DNA of 64,000 bases. Origin: Chitinophaga sp. CF418. Its GTDB lineage: Bacteria > Bacteroidota > Bacteroidia > Chitinophagales > Chitinophagaceae. This document shows positions 15,304 to 25,468 of this stretch, piece by piece. The notes under the pieces were generated by a model that was given only the letters and a program-made list of their open reading frames with translations, had not been told where the DNA came from and ran no database searches. A program made the position numbers and the translations under genes. The stretch is taken from contig NZ_FRCN01000009.1 of assembly GCF_900142925.1 (NCBI RefSeq), positions 32,384 through 96,383 on the forward strand. Direction: 5' to 3'. Within the stretch, counting starts at the first letter, position 1; every line of letters starts with the position of its first letter.

Positions 15304-16803
15304 ATGCGAAACATACTTTTACGATATAGTGTTGTCTCTCTCTTCACCTTATCCTGTTTTTCCTGCAGTAAACTGGAAGAGACGCCCTATTCATCCATTT
15401 ATACAGAAAATTTTTACCAGACTGCAGAAGATGCGGAAGCCGCGCTGGCTGCAGTATATAGTGAGCTGGCCGATCTGTATGCTGGTCCTTCGGCATTGCT
15501 GGTTCCTGACTTCAGTGCAGACCAGGTGTATCCGCGTCCCGTTGTGGGACGGGATACGTACACACTTTTTAGTTTTGATCCCCAGTATAGTGCGGTGGTT
15601 AGCTACGGCCGGTCCAACGAATCACCTATTGATATATGGAACAATTGTTATGCAGGCATTGAAAATGCCAACTGGGTATTGCTGAAGGTGCCCAATACAA
15701 AGATGAGTAATGAGGCGCGTAAGAAGGGGATTATTGGAGAGGCTTACTTTTTGCGGGCATTCTTCCACTGGTTCCTGGCAAAGAACTTCGGTGATGTTGT
15801 GATCCGTATCAAAGCCAGTCAGTCGATCAATGATGCTTATGTTAGCAAAAGTCCTAAGGCAGATGTATACAGACAGATCTTCCAGGATCTTGATTCTGCG
15901 GAGGCTAATCTGCCTGACTACAGCGGATCGCTGATAAAAGGCCGTCCGTGTAAGGAAGCCGCTGCGGCCTTATATGCCAAGGCAGCGCTCTATAATGAGA
16001 ACTGGGCAGTATCGCTGCGTGAAGCGCAGAAGGTGCTGAACAGTGCTACAGGCATAGGGCTGATGGACAATGTGACCGATGTATACGATGCTACCCGTGA
16101 AGATGCAGCGAGGAAGGAGAACCTGTGGGCATTCGAAGCAGAGTCTGTTACCAATGGCCGCAGCTCTCAGATCATGAGTTTGTATGGTCCGCCGGGAAGC
16201 GCTGCTCCTGCGTATGGCGCCACATCCTATGGATCAGCGTTTGCTTACCAGGCTTTCTTCGATTCATTCGATCCGAAGGATAAACGGAGACTGCTGCTGG
16301 ATACCAATTATGTCAACAAACAAGGTGTGACAGTGCGGCAGTCGGCTATTACACCTGTTACCACACATGGCGTGCTGGTGAAGAAATATGCAGACCGTAA
16401 TTCTGTTGGTGGGCTTCATAGCACCAACATTCCTATCTTAAGAGTGGCAGATGTATATCTCATCGCTGCAGAAGCGGAAGCGAAGCTGAATGGCGCAACG
16501 GCTAATGCTTATCAGTACATCAACAGGGTAAGGACCCGCGCAGGATTGGATGGACTGACAGAAGGACTGGGTGGCGATGCGTTCATTGCAGCGGTATTAC
16601 AGGAGCGTAGCTGGGAGCTGTTTGCTGAAGGTGACCGCTGGTATGACCTTACACGTACCAATACCTTCCGGCAGGTGATTCCCGGGGCTGTCAATGATGT
16701 ATACCGCGTGAGAAATCCGCAAGCGAGGAACCAGTATTTTCCCATTCCTCAAAGTGAAGTGAATGCTAACAATCTGCTGAAACAAAACCCTGCATGGCAG
16801 TAA
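15304..16803 (+). CDS. SusD/RagB-like glycan-binding lipoprotein
   Basis: A 499-residue cell-surface lipoprotein that forms the lid of the SusC transporter and binds the target glycan. The signal ends in SCFSCSKLEETPYSS with a lipobox cysteine. A TPR-like SusD fold follows: the N-terminal part has FYQTAEDAEAALAAVYSEL, and the middle has IIGEAYFLRAFFHWFLAKNFGDV, a hallmark of SusD proteins. The C-terminus has LRVADVYLIAAEAEAKLNG and ELFAEGDRWYDLTRT, also family marks. It directly follows SusC, as expected. Confidence 0.95.
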   Translation: MRNILLRYSVVSLFTLSCFSCSKLEETPYSSIYTENFYQTAEDAEAALAAVYSELADLYAGPSALLVPDFSADQVYPRPVVGRDTYTLFSFDPQYSAVVSYGRSNESPIDIWNNCYAGIENANWVLLKVPNTKMSNEARKKGIIGEAYFLRAFFHWFLAKNFGDVVIRIKASQSINDAYVSKSPKADVYRQIFQDLDSAEANLPDYSGSLIKGRPCKEAAAALYAKAALYNENWAVSLREAQKVLNSATGIGLMDNVTDVYDATREDAARKENLWAFEAESVTNGRSSQIMSLYGPPGSAAPAYGATSYGSAFAYQAFFDSFDPKDKRRLLLDTNYVNKQGVTVRQSAITPVTTHGVLVKKYADRNSVGGLHSTNIPILRVADVYLIAAEAEAKLNGATANAYQYINRVRTRAGLDGLTEGLGGDAFIAAVLQERSWELFAEGDRWYDLTRTNTFRQVIPGAVNDVYRVRNPQARNQYFPIPQSEVNANNLLKQNPAWQ

Positions 16804-16815
16804 AATGAAACAGGC

Positions 16816-19380
16816 ATGAGATGGATAGTAATGTTTTATAGTGTGATCATCCTCTTCTGCGGACAGCGTGTATATGCGCAACGTTTGCAGAATGATAAGC
16901 TGTTGCTGGAATGGTCGCATACGAAAGAAGGATACCGGCTTAAAGGTCTTAACATAGCTGGTAGGGGGCTGAGCAATCTGTCGGGCGAGTACCTGTTACT
17001 GTATAGTGCAGGTAAGCCCGACAGCACACCGGACCTGCATTATGCGGATACACATCCCGGTGGTTTTTCGCTGAAAGAATACAACTACCTGGTGCGGAAC
17101 TGGGAGAGTAATTTAAGCCCGGTGAGTATGAACACCGCCGGTACAGCTATCCACTTTTATCCGGATAAAGTAGAAAAGACAGCAGATGGGCTGGTATTTT
17201 CAGGAACATCCAAAGACTGGGACCTGAGCGCCAAATGGCAGCTGGATGAGCGATTCCATCATGATATACTGGTGAATATCACGCTAAGGGCAAAGCGGGC
17301 GGGTTATTATTCGATCGCTACGCCTACGTTGGCAACGGTGAAAGATAAGCAGCCTGATTTTGCCATGATACCCGGGTATTTTCAAAGTAATACCGTACAA
17401 CATGATCTCGTACTTAGCTATGGTTATGGACAGGGGATACCCGATAAACCGGTTATTTTCCGGGAACGTACCGCCAGTACATTAAGTCCGCTGGTAACGA
17501 AAGACGGTATTACTCTTGCTGTCATACCCGAACCGGGAACAGGGCGTGATCCCTGGGAAAAAGATGAGAATACACATAATCTCTGGAAACTGGGACTGTC
17601 CGTGATGAACAGGGAAGGTGCTTATACGCCGGTCGCTTATCATCCAGTACTGGGACAAACCGGTTCGTACATGGATGCGGGAGAACAACGCACCTTTTCT
17701 TTCAGATATACGGTGCAGCCGGCAGACTGGTATACAGTGTACAATCACGCGGTGAATGATATATACCGTTTCCCGGATCAGCTGAAACTGAAAACAACGC
17801 GGCAGTCTGTATCTGACAGGATCATGTCCATGCTGCACTATCTGGATAACGACAGTACTTCCATGTGGCATACCTTCCAATATAAGGGACTTGAGATCGG
17901 TGCACAGGCATACCTGGGCGGGGTAGTAGGTTCCGGCAGGGATGCTATGAAGAATTCTGATTATGGAGCTATGTGGATGCTGGCAACTATTACCGGCGAC
18001 AGTGTGTTGCTGAAGAAACGTTTGCCGGCCGCCCTGAATTTTAAACTGGCGCAGCAACAGGCGGAACCGGGCTTTTTCCAGGGTGCAGCTGTCGGCCAGT
18101 ACTACCTGTGGAAAAAGCAACGTTTTACGGAAGAATGGGGCACTTATGTGGAGCCTGTCGCATTGACTTACTATACCATGCTGGACATGGGAAATATATT
18201 ACTGTTTGAGCCTGACAATAAGCTCTTGCTGCAACGACTTCGCCTGGGAGCGGATAAGTTACTGCAATGGCAGCATGCTGACGGTCACTGGGAAGTAGCT
18301 TATGACGACGCTACGACAAAGGCTGTCTTTAAAGATATTCCCGATCTGCGTCCGACCTTCTATGGGCTACTGGTGGCTTATCGTATACTGAATGATAAAA
18401 AGTACCTGGCGGCAGCACGCAAGGGGGCTGACTGGCTGATGCGTGAGGGCGTTGACAAGGGAGCTTTCCTTGGGGTATGCGGAGATGCCCGTTTTGTGGC
18501 CGATTTTGCCACAGGGCAGACCGTTCAGGCTTTGTTGGACCTGTATGATCTCTGCGGCGAAGAACGGTATAAAAAGGCCGCTATCGCCGCTGCGCGGATA
18601 TATACCGCATCTGTGTATACGCACCCAATTCCTTCAAGGGCAAAAAAGATGGTGAAGGGACAGGAATGGGAAGACTGGCAGATCAGCCAGGCGGGGCTGA
18701 GTTTTGAACATGGCGGCAGCCTGGGGTCAGCGAATTTGCATGGACCTATTATGCTGGCCAGTCATGCCGGTATGTTCGTACGTCTTTTTGCGCTTACACA
18801 TGATTCCCTGTTTATCAACATGGCCCGTGCAGCCATCTGGGGGCGGGATGCTTTTGTCGATAAAACTACGCGTGTGGCGTCTTACTACTGGACGACGATG
18901 AACGCCGGAGCCGGCCCTTATCCGCATCATGCATGGTGGCAGGTGGGATTGCTGACGGATTACCTGGTATCGGAAACTAGCCTCCGCAGTAGAGGAAACA
19001 TTAGTTTTCCTCATGGCTTTATTACGCCCAAAGTAGGGCCGCATACCTGTTACGGATTTGCCCCTGGAAAGATATTCGGTAAAGCGGCCCGGTTATATAT
19101 GCCGGATGGTATGCTAAAAGTAATTAATCCGCAGGTAGACTACATCGCTGCATTAAGTACAACAAATGACAAAATATATATCATGCTGCTGAATGATGAT
19201 GACGAGGCGCAGCAGACGGTACTGCAGTTTGACGCTGCTAAGGTGAAGAAGGGACAAGGCATTACTGCCAGCATCCTGGATGAGACAGGGAGGAAGGAAG
19301 GAATGGAAATTACCAGCCCGGAATGGCAGGTGCAGATACCGCCATTTGGCTTGAAAATACTTGAGATCAGTTTATTATGA
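16816..19380 (+). CDS. Secreted alpha/alpha-toroid protein, putative polysaccharide-active enzyme
   Basis: An 854-residue exported protein with a signal peptide (IVMFYSVIILFCGQRVYAQ). Residues about 25-310 look beta-rich. About 330-700 look like an alpha/alpha toroid with repeated helix pairs such as AARKGADWLMREGV and ALLDLYDLCGEERYKKAAIAAARIYTA. The C-terminal 120 residues are a beta-sandwich. This layout fits glycoside hydrolases or polysaccharide lyases. Related proteins are, as I recall, often annotated under an unlikely phosphodiesterase name. No family is certain. It overlaps the symporter start by 4 bp, so the two are translationally coupled. Confidence 0.75.
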   Translation: MRWIVMFYSVIILFCGQRVYAQRLQNDKLLLEWSHTKEGYRLKGLNIAGRGLSNLSGEYLLLYSAGKPDSTPDLHYADTHPGGFSLKEYNYLVRNWESNLSPVSMNTAGTAIHFYPDKVEKTADGLVFSGTSKDWDLSAKWQLDERFHHDILVNITLRAKRAGYYSIATPTLATVKDKQPDFAMIPGYFQSNTVQHDLVLSYGYGQGIPDKPVIFRERTASTLSPLVTKDGITLAVIPEPGTGRDPWEKDENTHNLWKLGLSVMNREGAYTPVAYHPVLGQTGSYMDAGEQRTFSFRYTVQPADWYTVYNHAVNDIYRFPDQLKLKTTRQSVSDRIMSMLHYLDNDSTSMWHTFQYKGLEIGAQAYLGGVVGSGRDAMKNSDYGAMWMLATITGDSVLLKKRLPAALNFKLAQQQAEPGFFQGAAVGQYYLWKKQRFTEEWGTYVEPVALTYYTMLDMGNILLFEPDNKLLLQRLRLGADKLLQWQHADGHWEVAYDDATTKAVFKDIPDLRPTFYGLLVAYRILNDKKYLAAARKGADWLMREGVDKGAFLGVCGDARFVADFATGQTVQALLDLYDLCGEERYKKAAIAAARIYTASVYTHPIPSRAKKMVKGQEWEDWQISQAGLSFEHGGSLGSANLHGPIMLASHAGMFVRLFALTHDSLFINMARAAIWGRDAFVDKTTRVASYYWTTMNAGAGPYPHHAWWQVGLLTDYLVSETSLRSRGNISFPHGFITPKVGPHTCYGFAPGKIFGKAARLYMPDGMLKVINPQVDYIAALSTTNDKIYIMLLNDDDEAQQTVLQFDAAKVKKGQGITASILDETGRKEGMEITSPEWQVQIPPFGLKILEISLL

Positions 19381-21119
19381 AGTCGACCATAGATACCACT
19401 GTTATATTCGTTTTTTCAGCCTTTGTGCTGTTCATCGGATTGTTGTTTGCCCGCACGGGAAGGAATATGAAATCCTTCTTTGCAGGAGGGGAAGCGGTGC
19501 CCTGGTTTATCGGGGGACTGTCCCTCTTTATGAGTTTCTTTTCTGCCGGCACTTTTGTGGCGTGGGGCAGCATCGCTTATAAATACGGCTTCGTGTCTGT
19601 CACCATCCAATGGACGATGTGCCTGGGAGGGATCATCACAGCTTTCTTACTGGCGCCGCGGTGGAAGAGGACAGGGGCGCTGACCGCTGCGGAGTTTATC
19701 CGCCAGCGATTGGGCGCACCGGTACAGAAATTCTATGTCTATACTTTCCTGATCGTATCACTGGTCAATAAAGGCGCGGTGTTGTACCCGGTGGCAAAGC
19801 TGGTGAGCGTATCGCTGGGCTTTCCTTTAACTGCCTGTACGATTGTACTGGGGCTGATGATGATCGCCTATACTGCTATTGGCGGCTTGTGGGCGGTAAT
19901 GGTGACAGACATCCTGCAGTTTGTGATACTGACAGCCGCTGTGCTGATCGTACTGCCCTTATCGCTGGATGCTGCAGGAGGCTGGGAGCGTTTTGCGCAT
20001 AATGTACCTGAGGATTTCTTCTCTATTACCAATGGGGAGTATACCATTGGATTCATTGCAGCATTTGCATTGTATCATATCAGCTATATCGGCGGGAACT
20101 GGACTTTTGTACAACGGTATACCAGCGTGGAATCGCCTGTGGCAGCGAAGAAGGTGGCATTCCTGTTCGCTGCGCTTTACCTGGTGAGTCCTGTTATATG
20201 GATGTTGCCACCGATGATCTATAAAAGTATCAACCCGGCGCTGAGCGGCCTGAATACAGAGAATGCGTACCTGGAGGTATGTCGCCTGGTATTGCCTCCG
20301 GGGCTTATGGGACTGATGCTGACGGGTATGTATTTTTCTACTTCCGCTACCGCGAATACTACTTTGAATGTTACCTCTGCCGTAATTACCAATGACATCT
20401 ATAAGGGCGTGATCAATCCGCATGCTACTGATAAGCAGCTGATCCGGATGGCGCGTATGTCAGGGTTGTTGCTGGGTATCGGCATGATAGGCATTGCGTT
20501 ACTGGTGCCTGCGGTGGGTGGGATGATAGAAGTGGTGCTGAGTATTGCTGCTATTACCGGCGGACCAACATTATTGCCGACGCTCTGGGCTTTGATGTCC
20601 AAAAAGCTGACTGGTAAGGCTGCGTTTATTATATCTGGCGTATGCCTGGCAGTGAACCTGCTATTCAAGTTTTTGGTACCCTTCGTGACAACGCTGAAGT
20701 TAAGCCGCTCGCAGGAAATGCTGCTGGGTGTAGTATTGCCTTTTATCATGTTGGTGGTATATGAATTTATATTGTGTGCCGGCAAAGCGCCTGCAGATGA
20801 TTATGTGCAATACCACTCTTTCCGCCTTCAGCAAAAGGCCGCAGCAGGACAATCAGCCGAAGAAGCGGCCGCTATCCGCAGGCAGAACTTATTTGGATTG
20901 CGGGTGATCGCTTTTGCGCTGGCATTTACAGCTTTGCTGTTGTACATCCTGTGTATACTGGCGGCAAGCGGAAAAATGCTGGTAGGAGGCATAGCAAGCG
21001 TGGTATTGGTGACGGCTGTTATTCCGCTGCTTGCAATAAGAAAACTCAATAACCGTGAAAAACATATCCTCAAAAGGACGCATGCTATAGAACGAAATGA
21101 TGTGGCGTCATCCCGTTAA
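19377..21119 (+). CDS. Sodium:solute symporter (SSS family)
   Basis: A 580-residue inner-membrane transporter with about 13-14 hydrophobic segments. The N-terminus has RTGRNMKSFFAGGEAVPWFIGGLSLFMSFFSAGTFVAWGS, typical of SSS members (quoted in part: the SFFAGG and SLFMS.FSAGT motifs). It probably moves the mono- or disaccharide, or an oxidised product, made in the periplasm by the neighbouring enzymes. Its ATG lies inside the stop of the previous gene (ATGA). A dedicated inner-membrane importer inside a PUL helps to define its substrate. Confidence 0.92.
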   Translation: MKSTIDTTVIFVFSAFVLFIGLLFARTGRNMKSFFAGGEAVPWFIGGLSLFMSFFSAGTFVAWGSIAYKYGFVSVTIQWTMCLGGIITAFLLAPRWKRTGALTAAEFIRQRLGAPVQKFYVYTFLIVSLVNKGAVLYPVAKLVSVSLGFPLTACTIVLGLMMIAYTAIGGLWAVMVTDILQFVILTAAVLIVLPLSLDAAGGWERFAHNVPEDFFSITNGEYTIGFIAAFALYHISYIGGNWTFVQRYTSVESPVAAKKVAFLFAALYLVSPVIWMLPPMIYKSINPALSGLNTENAYLEVCRLVLPPGLMGLMLTGMYFSTSATANTTLNVTSAVITNDIYKGVINPHATDKQLIRMARMSGLLLGIGMIGIALLVPAVGGMIEVVLSIAAITGGPTLLPTLWALMSKKLTGKAAFIISGVCLAVNLLFKFLVPFVTTLKLSRSQEMLLGVVLPFIMLVVYEFILCAGKAPADDYVQYHSFRLQQKAAAGQSAEEAAAIRRQNLFGLRVIAFALAFTALLLYILCILAASGKMLVGGIASVVLVTAVIPLLAIRKLNNREKHILKRTHAIERNDVASSR

Positions 21120-21142
21120 AGGGGAAATCAAAAAAGAAATGT

Positions 21143-23419
21143 ATGATGAAAGAACAAGCTAGCGAAGGCAGGCATTTAAGAACATATCAGTATGATGCAG
21201 ATCTGATAGTCACGGGTGGCGGACTGGCCGGCGTATGCTGTGCTATCACTGCTGCCAGGGAAGGCATTCGGGTAGTGCTGGTACAGGACAGACCCGTGCT
21301 GGGAGGCAACTCTTCCAGCGAGGTAAGGCTATGGGTGCTGGGAGCAACATCACATATGGGCAATAATAACCGCTGGGCAAGAGAAGGCGGTGTGGCAGAT
21401 GAGATCATGACGGAGAATATGTGGCGGAACCCTGATGGCAATCCGCTGATCTATGATACCATCCTGCTGGAGAAAGTAAGCAGTGAACCCAATATCAGGT
21501 TATTGCTGAATACAGCCGTATTTGAAGTGACAAAAAAGAATGCTGATATCATCGATCATGTGAAAGCATTCTGTAGTCAGAACAGCACTTTGTACGAGCT
21601 GAAAGCACCTCTTTTCTGTGATGCTTCCGGCGATGGTATTATTGGTTTTCTGGCAGGAGCAGCCTTCCGGATGGGGGCAGAAAGTGAAAAGGAATTTGGT
21701 GAGAAATTCGCACCAACTGCTGAATATGGAGAGCTGCTGGGGCATTCCCTCTATTTTTATACAAAAGACACTGGACGGCCTACTGTCTTTGTTCCTCCCG
21801 CCTATGCACTGAAAGATATTACAGCCATCCCCAAGTATAAACGCATCAACAGCCAGGACCATGGGTGTCAGCTGTGGTGGATAGAATATGGTGGAAGGCT
21901 GGATACAGTACATGAAACGGAGACTATCAAATGGGAACTCTGGAAGGTAGTGTATGGTATCTGGAATTATATCAAGAACTCGGGGCATTTCCCGGAAGCG
22001 GAAACCATGACTTTGGAGTGGGTAGGGCAGATACCGGGCAAGCGGGAAAGCCGCCGTTTTGAAGGTGATCATATGTTGCGGCAGCAGGACATCATTGAGC
22101 AGCGTACGCACCACGATGCGGTGGCGTATGGAGGATGGTCGATCGACCTGCATCCGGCGGATGGTGTTTTCAGCGAAAAACCTTCCTGTAACCAGTGGCA
22201 CAGCAAGGGTATTTACCAGATACCTTACCGCTGTTTTTACAGTCATAATATCAGTAACCTGTTCCTGGCCGGGCGTATCATCAGCGCTACACATGTGGCT
22301 TTTGGCTCCAGCAGGGTAATGGGTACGGGCGCCTGCGGAGCCCAGGCTGTGGGGATGGCGGCAGTGTTGTGCAGGCAATACGACGTACATCCCGGTGCGC
22401 TGTTAAAAGAGGAATGGTTGCATGAGTTGCAGTCAAGGCTGATCAGGACGGGGCAGCATATTCCAGGGGTTGTTCCAGCCGATAAGCATGACCTGGTAAA
22501 GGAAGCAGCTATTGCGGCCAGCAGTGAGTATGTATTACGTCATCTTCATCCTGATGGGGACAGTATCTGTCTGAACGCAGCCATGGGGCAAATGCTGCCT
22601 TTAAAAGCAGGTAATATTCCTCATATGACCGTGTATGCTGATGCGAAGGAAGATACAGCTTTGCAGGTATCCCTCCGTGCCAGCGGCAGGCAAGTGCATC
22701 ATACGCCGGACCTTATTCTACAGGAGCTTGTAGTTCCGTTAAAAAAAGGGACACAGGCGGTGACATTATCCTTTGATGCAGTATTACCTGATGATAATTA
22801 TATTTTCCTCTGTTTTATGAAGAACGAGGTTATAAGCCTGCATAGCAGCAGTGAACGGATCAGTGGTATTCTTTCAGTGTTCAATAAGACCAATCCCGCT
22901 GTATCCAATTACGGCGCACAGACACCTACTGAAGATATTGGCGTGGAAGCATTTGAGTTCTGGTGCCCGGAACGCCGTCCGGCGGGTAAGAACCTCGCGA
23001 TGGATATTCCCGCAGGTATTGCCTTATTTGGCGCTGAGCATGTCCGGAACGGCATCAATCGTCCTACACATCAGCCTAATATCTGGCTGGCAGATAAGGC
23101 AGATGCAGATCCTAAGCTGACCCTTACCTGGCCGGAAAAGAAGACCATCCGGGAGATAGAACTGGTGTTTGATACCGACTTTGATCATCCGATGGAGAAC
23201 GTCATCTACCATCATCCTGAAAGAGCGATGCCGTTTTGTGTAGACACTTTCGTGATCTGTAATGACAGGAATGAACCGGTGATCAAAGTGACAGCTAACC
23301 ATCAGTCATTACAGCGGATCGTATTAAAAGATCCGCTGGAGACAAGCAAGCTGACGGTGCATTTAAAAAGCACACATGGCGGAACGCCGGCGGGTATGTT
23401 TGCAGTAAGATGTTATTAA
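21143..23419 (+). CDS. FAD-dependent oxidoreductase (FAD_oxidored type)
   Basis: A 758-residue protein. The dinucleotide-binding motif is DLIVTGGGLAGVCCAITAA at about 20-38, followed by LVQDRPVLGGNSSSEVR, the mark of the FAD_oxidored (PF12831-like) family found in PULs. The second half of the FAD site is near 360-420 (NLFLAGRIISATHVAFGSSR). The last 280 residues look like one or two beta-sandwich domains. No signal peptide is seen, so it should act in the cytoplasm on an imported sugar. I infer oxidation of a hydroxyl or glycosidic bond, but the substrate is unknown. Confidence 0.85.
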   Translation: MMKEQASEGRHLRTYQYDADLIVTGGGLAGVCCAITAAREGIRVVLVQDRPVLGGNSSSEVRLWVLGATSHMGNNNRWAREGGVADEIMTENMWRNPDGNPLIYDTILLEKVSSEPNIRLLLNTAVFEVTKKNADIIDHVKAFCSQNSTLYELKAPLFCDASGDGIIGFLAGAAFRMGAESEKEFGEKFAPTAEYGELLGHSLYFYTKDTGRPTVFVPPAYALKDITAIPKYKRINSQDHGCQLWWIEYGGRLDTVHETETIKWELWKVVYGIWNYIKNSGHFPEAETMTLEWVGQIPGKRESRRFEGDHMLRQQDIIEQRTHHDAVAYGGWSIDLHPADGVFSEKPSCNQWHSKGIYQIPYRCFYSHNISNLFLAGRIISATHVAFGSSRVMGTGACGAQAVGMAAVLCRQYDVHPGALLKEEWLHELQSRLIRTGQHIPGVVPADKHDLVKEAAIAASSEYVLRHLHPDGDSICLNAAMGQMLPLKAGNIPHMTVYADAKEDTALQVSLRASGRQVHHTPDLILQELVVPLKKGTQAVTLSFDAVLPDDNYIFLCFMKNEVISLHSSSERISGILSVFNKTNPAVSNYGAQTPTEDIGVEAFEFWCPERRPAGKNLAMDIPAGIALFGAEHVRNGINRPTHQPNIWLADKADADPKLTLTWPEKKTIREIELVFDTDFDHPMENVIYHHPERAMPFCVDTFVICNDRNEPVIKVTANHQSLQRIVLKDPLETSKLTVHLKSTHGGTPAGMFAVRCY

Positions 23420-23441
23420 CGAATCATGTTAACCGATATTT

Positions 23442-25397
23442 ATGTTAAAGCAATTCAGATCAGTTTTGGGAGTAATGAGCATACAGCTGCTGGCGATAGC
23501 AGCTGTTTATTCACAGGATACTACTTTTCATCCTGATAAGCATTGGGTATGTGTGAGCCAGACCGGCTATAACAGTGATGCACCTAAAAGATTCACAGCG
23601 CCAACGGCGATGAATGGAACGGCTGATTTTTACATCACGGCTGCTGGAAGCAACACACCGGTATACAAGGGAAAAACGGTGAAGGGAGTGGGCGATTTTA
23701 GTGGTTTCAAACCTGCTGATACCCACCAGTTATATGTTGTGCATGTAAAAGGAGGGTCTTTGCCGGAAGGGGTATCCTATCCTTTCAAGATAGGGCCTTA
23801 CCTGATAGAGAAAGAGGGCTTACATCCATCAGTATGGTTTATGAACGATACCCGGAGTGTGACGGGAACACATCATTCCGCGTATGGCGGTTGTCCGTGG
23901 AGAGATGGGACTTATTACTCGTATGAAATCCCTTCTTTGATCTGGATGTATCTCTCCAATCCGGCAGTATACGATGCGATGCCTGCTACTATTTCCTACG
24001 ATAGCCTGAAGGCAGTAGTGTTAAGTCCGGATTACAAACTGGTAAAATCGCCCAACGACGAAACTGCCATGGATGCTGCCAGGAAGTATTTTACCACTAT
24101 TGAAAAGCCCACCGGTAATCATATACCTGATGTGATCATGGACCTGCACTGGGGCGTAGGCTATTACATGGTGAATCCTGAAACGAGGGACCCCAGTAAG
24201 GACCCTTTGCCACGTCAGTTGCATCCGCAGACGCTGGCGCAGCTGGCTTTCTTCCTGTATGCATATCCCTACCTGGATAAATGGTTCTCTCACAGCTTTT
24301 ATGAGCATGTGTTACGATTTACACGGCAGCATTGGGCGCAGGTGGGATTACTGGATATTCAACGGGAGATAGGGACTTCCAAGGGCAGGCATACACCGGG
24401 CTTCTCTGTGTTGCCCAACCTGCTGATGTACGAGGTGGCAAAACGGGAGCAATGGCCTGAGGCGGCTGATTATATGAAAGCGGCCAGTAAACAGGCCACA
24501 TGGATGGTTGACTCTCTTTCAATGGAAGACCCTATGGTAACAAAGGGGCAGCGTATGAGCGAGCATATGTTGATGACAGGAATGGCGATGTACCAGCTGT
24601 GGCATGGAGATCAGGCGCCTGCAGGGCTCCTGAAGAAAATTGCGGAATGGGCGGATGTTGTGATCAGCAGATCTGATAATGCCTGGGACTTCAGGAGATA
24701 TGATACGGATAGTAACTGGACAGTGCCGGAATTTAACGAGGTGGGCAACGTGGCTGGCTTTCCTGCTTCTGCGCTGTTGGCGGCTTCCGTTATAAAGGAT
24801 GCACCGAAAAAACAGCGGCTGGAACAGATAGGTTTTGCTCATTTTGACAACCTGTATGGCCGTAATCCCCTGAATGTACACGCCGCCCATCACCCGGAAA
24901 ATGGCTTCAGCGGCATCACCAAAGGGTATCCGAAAGGCTACCAGGAGGATGTATGTGCCAGGCTGGAACTATCCCGCGGCTCCATAAGTTGCCTGCCGGG
25001 AACAGAAATGTACCCGTTTAATCCATTGGGGAAAGACAGGCACCTGGAAGGATGGATAAACCACAATACTGCCTGGAATATGAGCCTTGCCGTATTGAGC
25101 TGGTATGATAACCGTCCGCAGTTATTTGAAAAGAAAAATGACGGCCTGTATATCAGCTGGCAGGCGCCGGTGACGAACAGTAATACCCTGCCGCTTACCG
25201 TGTATGTGAATGGCGTAAAGAGAGGCATAGCATCCGCGGTAGCGGAAAATAACAGCATGACCTTTAAAGCGAAGCTGCGTACGAACCAGGAGGGATTAAT
25301 ACTGGATAGTGGAGCCGTGCCTGTCCGTAAGAATGACCGTATCGCTGTGGGCTATGGCTACGGCTTCCTGGAGCGGCAGGTGGCATTGAAGTGGTGA
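23442..25397 (+). CDS. Secreted GH9-like glycoside hydrolase
   Basis: A 651-residue protein with a signal peptide ending VYSQD. The Ig-like N-terminal domain (about 30-125) has WVCVSQTGYNSDAPKRF, a hallmark of the cellulase-N domain found before GH9 modules. The catalytic part, an alpha/alpha barrel, has NLYGRNPLNVHAAHHPENG and, near its end, EGWINHNTAWNMSLAVLSW, which correspond in place to the GH9 GRNP and final NE..WNA motifs. The DAGD motif of classic GH9 enzymes is not evident, so the enzyme is divergent and its specificity may differ. Confidence 0.75.
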   Translation: MLKQFRSVLGVMSIQLLAIAAVYSQDTTFHPDKHWVCVSQTGYNSDAPKRFTAPTAMNGTADFYITAAGSNTPVYKGKTVKGVGDFSGFKPADTHQLYVVHVKGGSLPEGVSYPFKIGPYLIEKEGLHPSVWFMNDTRSVTGTHHSAYGGCPWRDGTYYSYEIPSLIWMYLSNPAVYDAMPATISYDSLKAVVLSPDYKLVKSPNDETAMDAARKYFTTIEKPTGNHIPDVIMDLHWGVGYYMVNPETRDPSKDPLPRQLHPQTLAQLAFFLYAYPYLDKWFSHSFYEHVLRFTRQHWAQVGLLDIQREIGTSKGRHTPGFSVLPNLLMYEVAKREQWPEAADYMKAASKQATWMVDSLSMEDPMVTKGQRMSEHMLMTGMAMYQLWHGDQAPAGLLKKIAEWADVVISRSDNAWDFRRYDTDSNWTVPEFNEVGNVAGFPASALLAASVIKDAPKKQRLEQIGFAHFDNLYGRNPLNVHAAHHPENGFSGITKGYPKGYQEDVCARLELSRGSISCLPGTEMYPFNPLGKDRHLEGWINHNTAWNMSLAVLSWYDNRPQLFEKKNDGLYISWQAPVTNSNTLPLTVYVNGVKRGIASAVAENNSMTFKAKLRTNQEGLILDSGAVPVRKNDRIAVGYGYGFLERQVALKW

Positions 25398-25468
25398 TAG
25401 GCTGCAGATAAATATATTCCTTTAACAAGAAAATATTTCTACTTTTAAGAGAAGTAAGTCATATAACT

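Noticed and set aside
21500..22390. 296-codon antisense frame inside the FAD oxidoreductase gene
   Set aside because: The sense frame has clear FAD motifs throughout, and the antisense peptide is rich in Cys, His and Arg with no recognisable domain.
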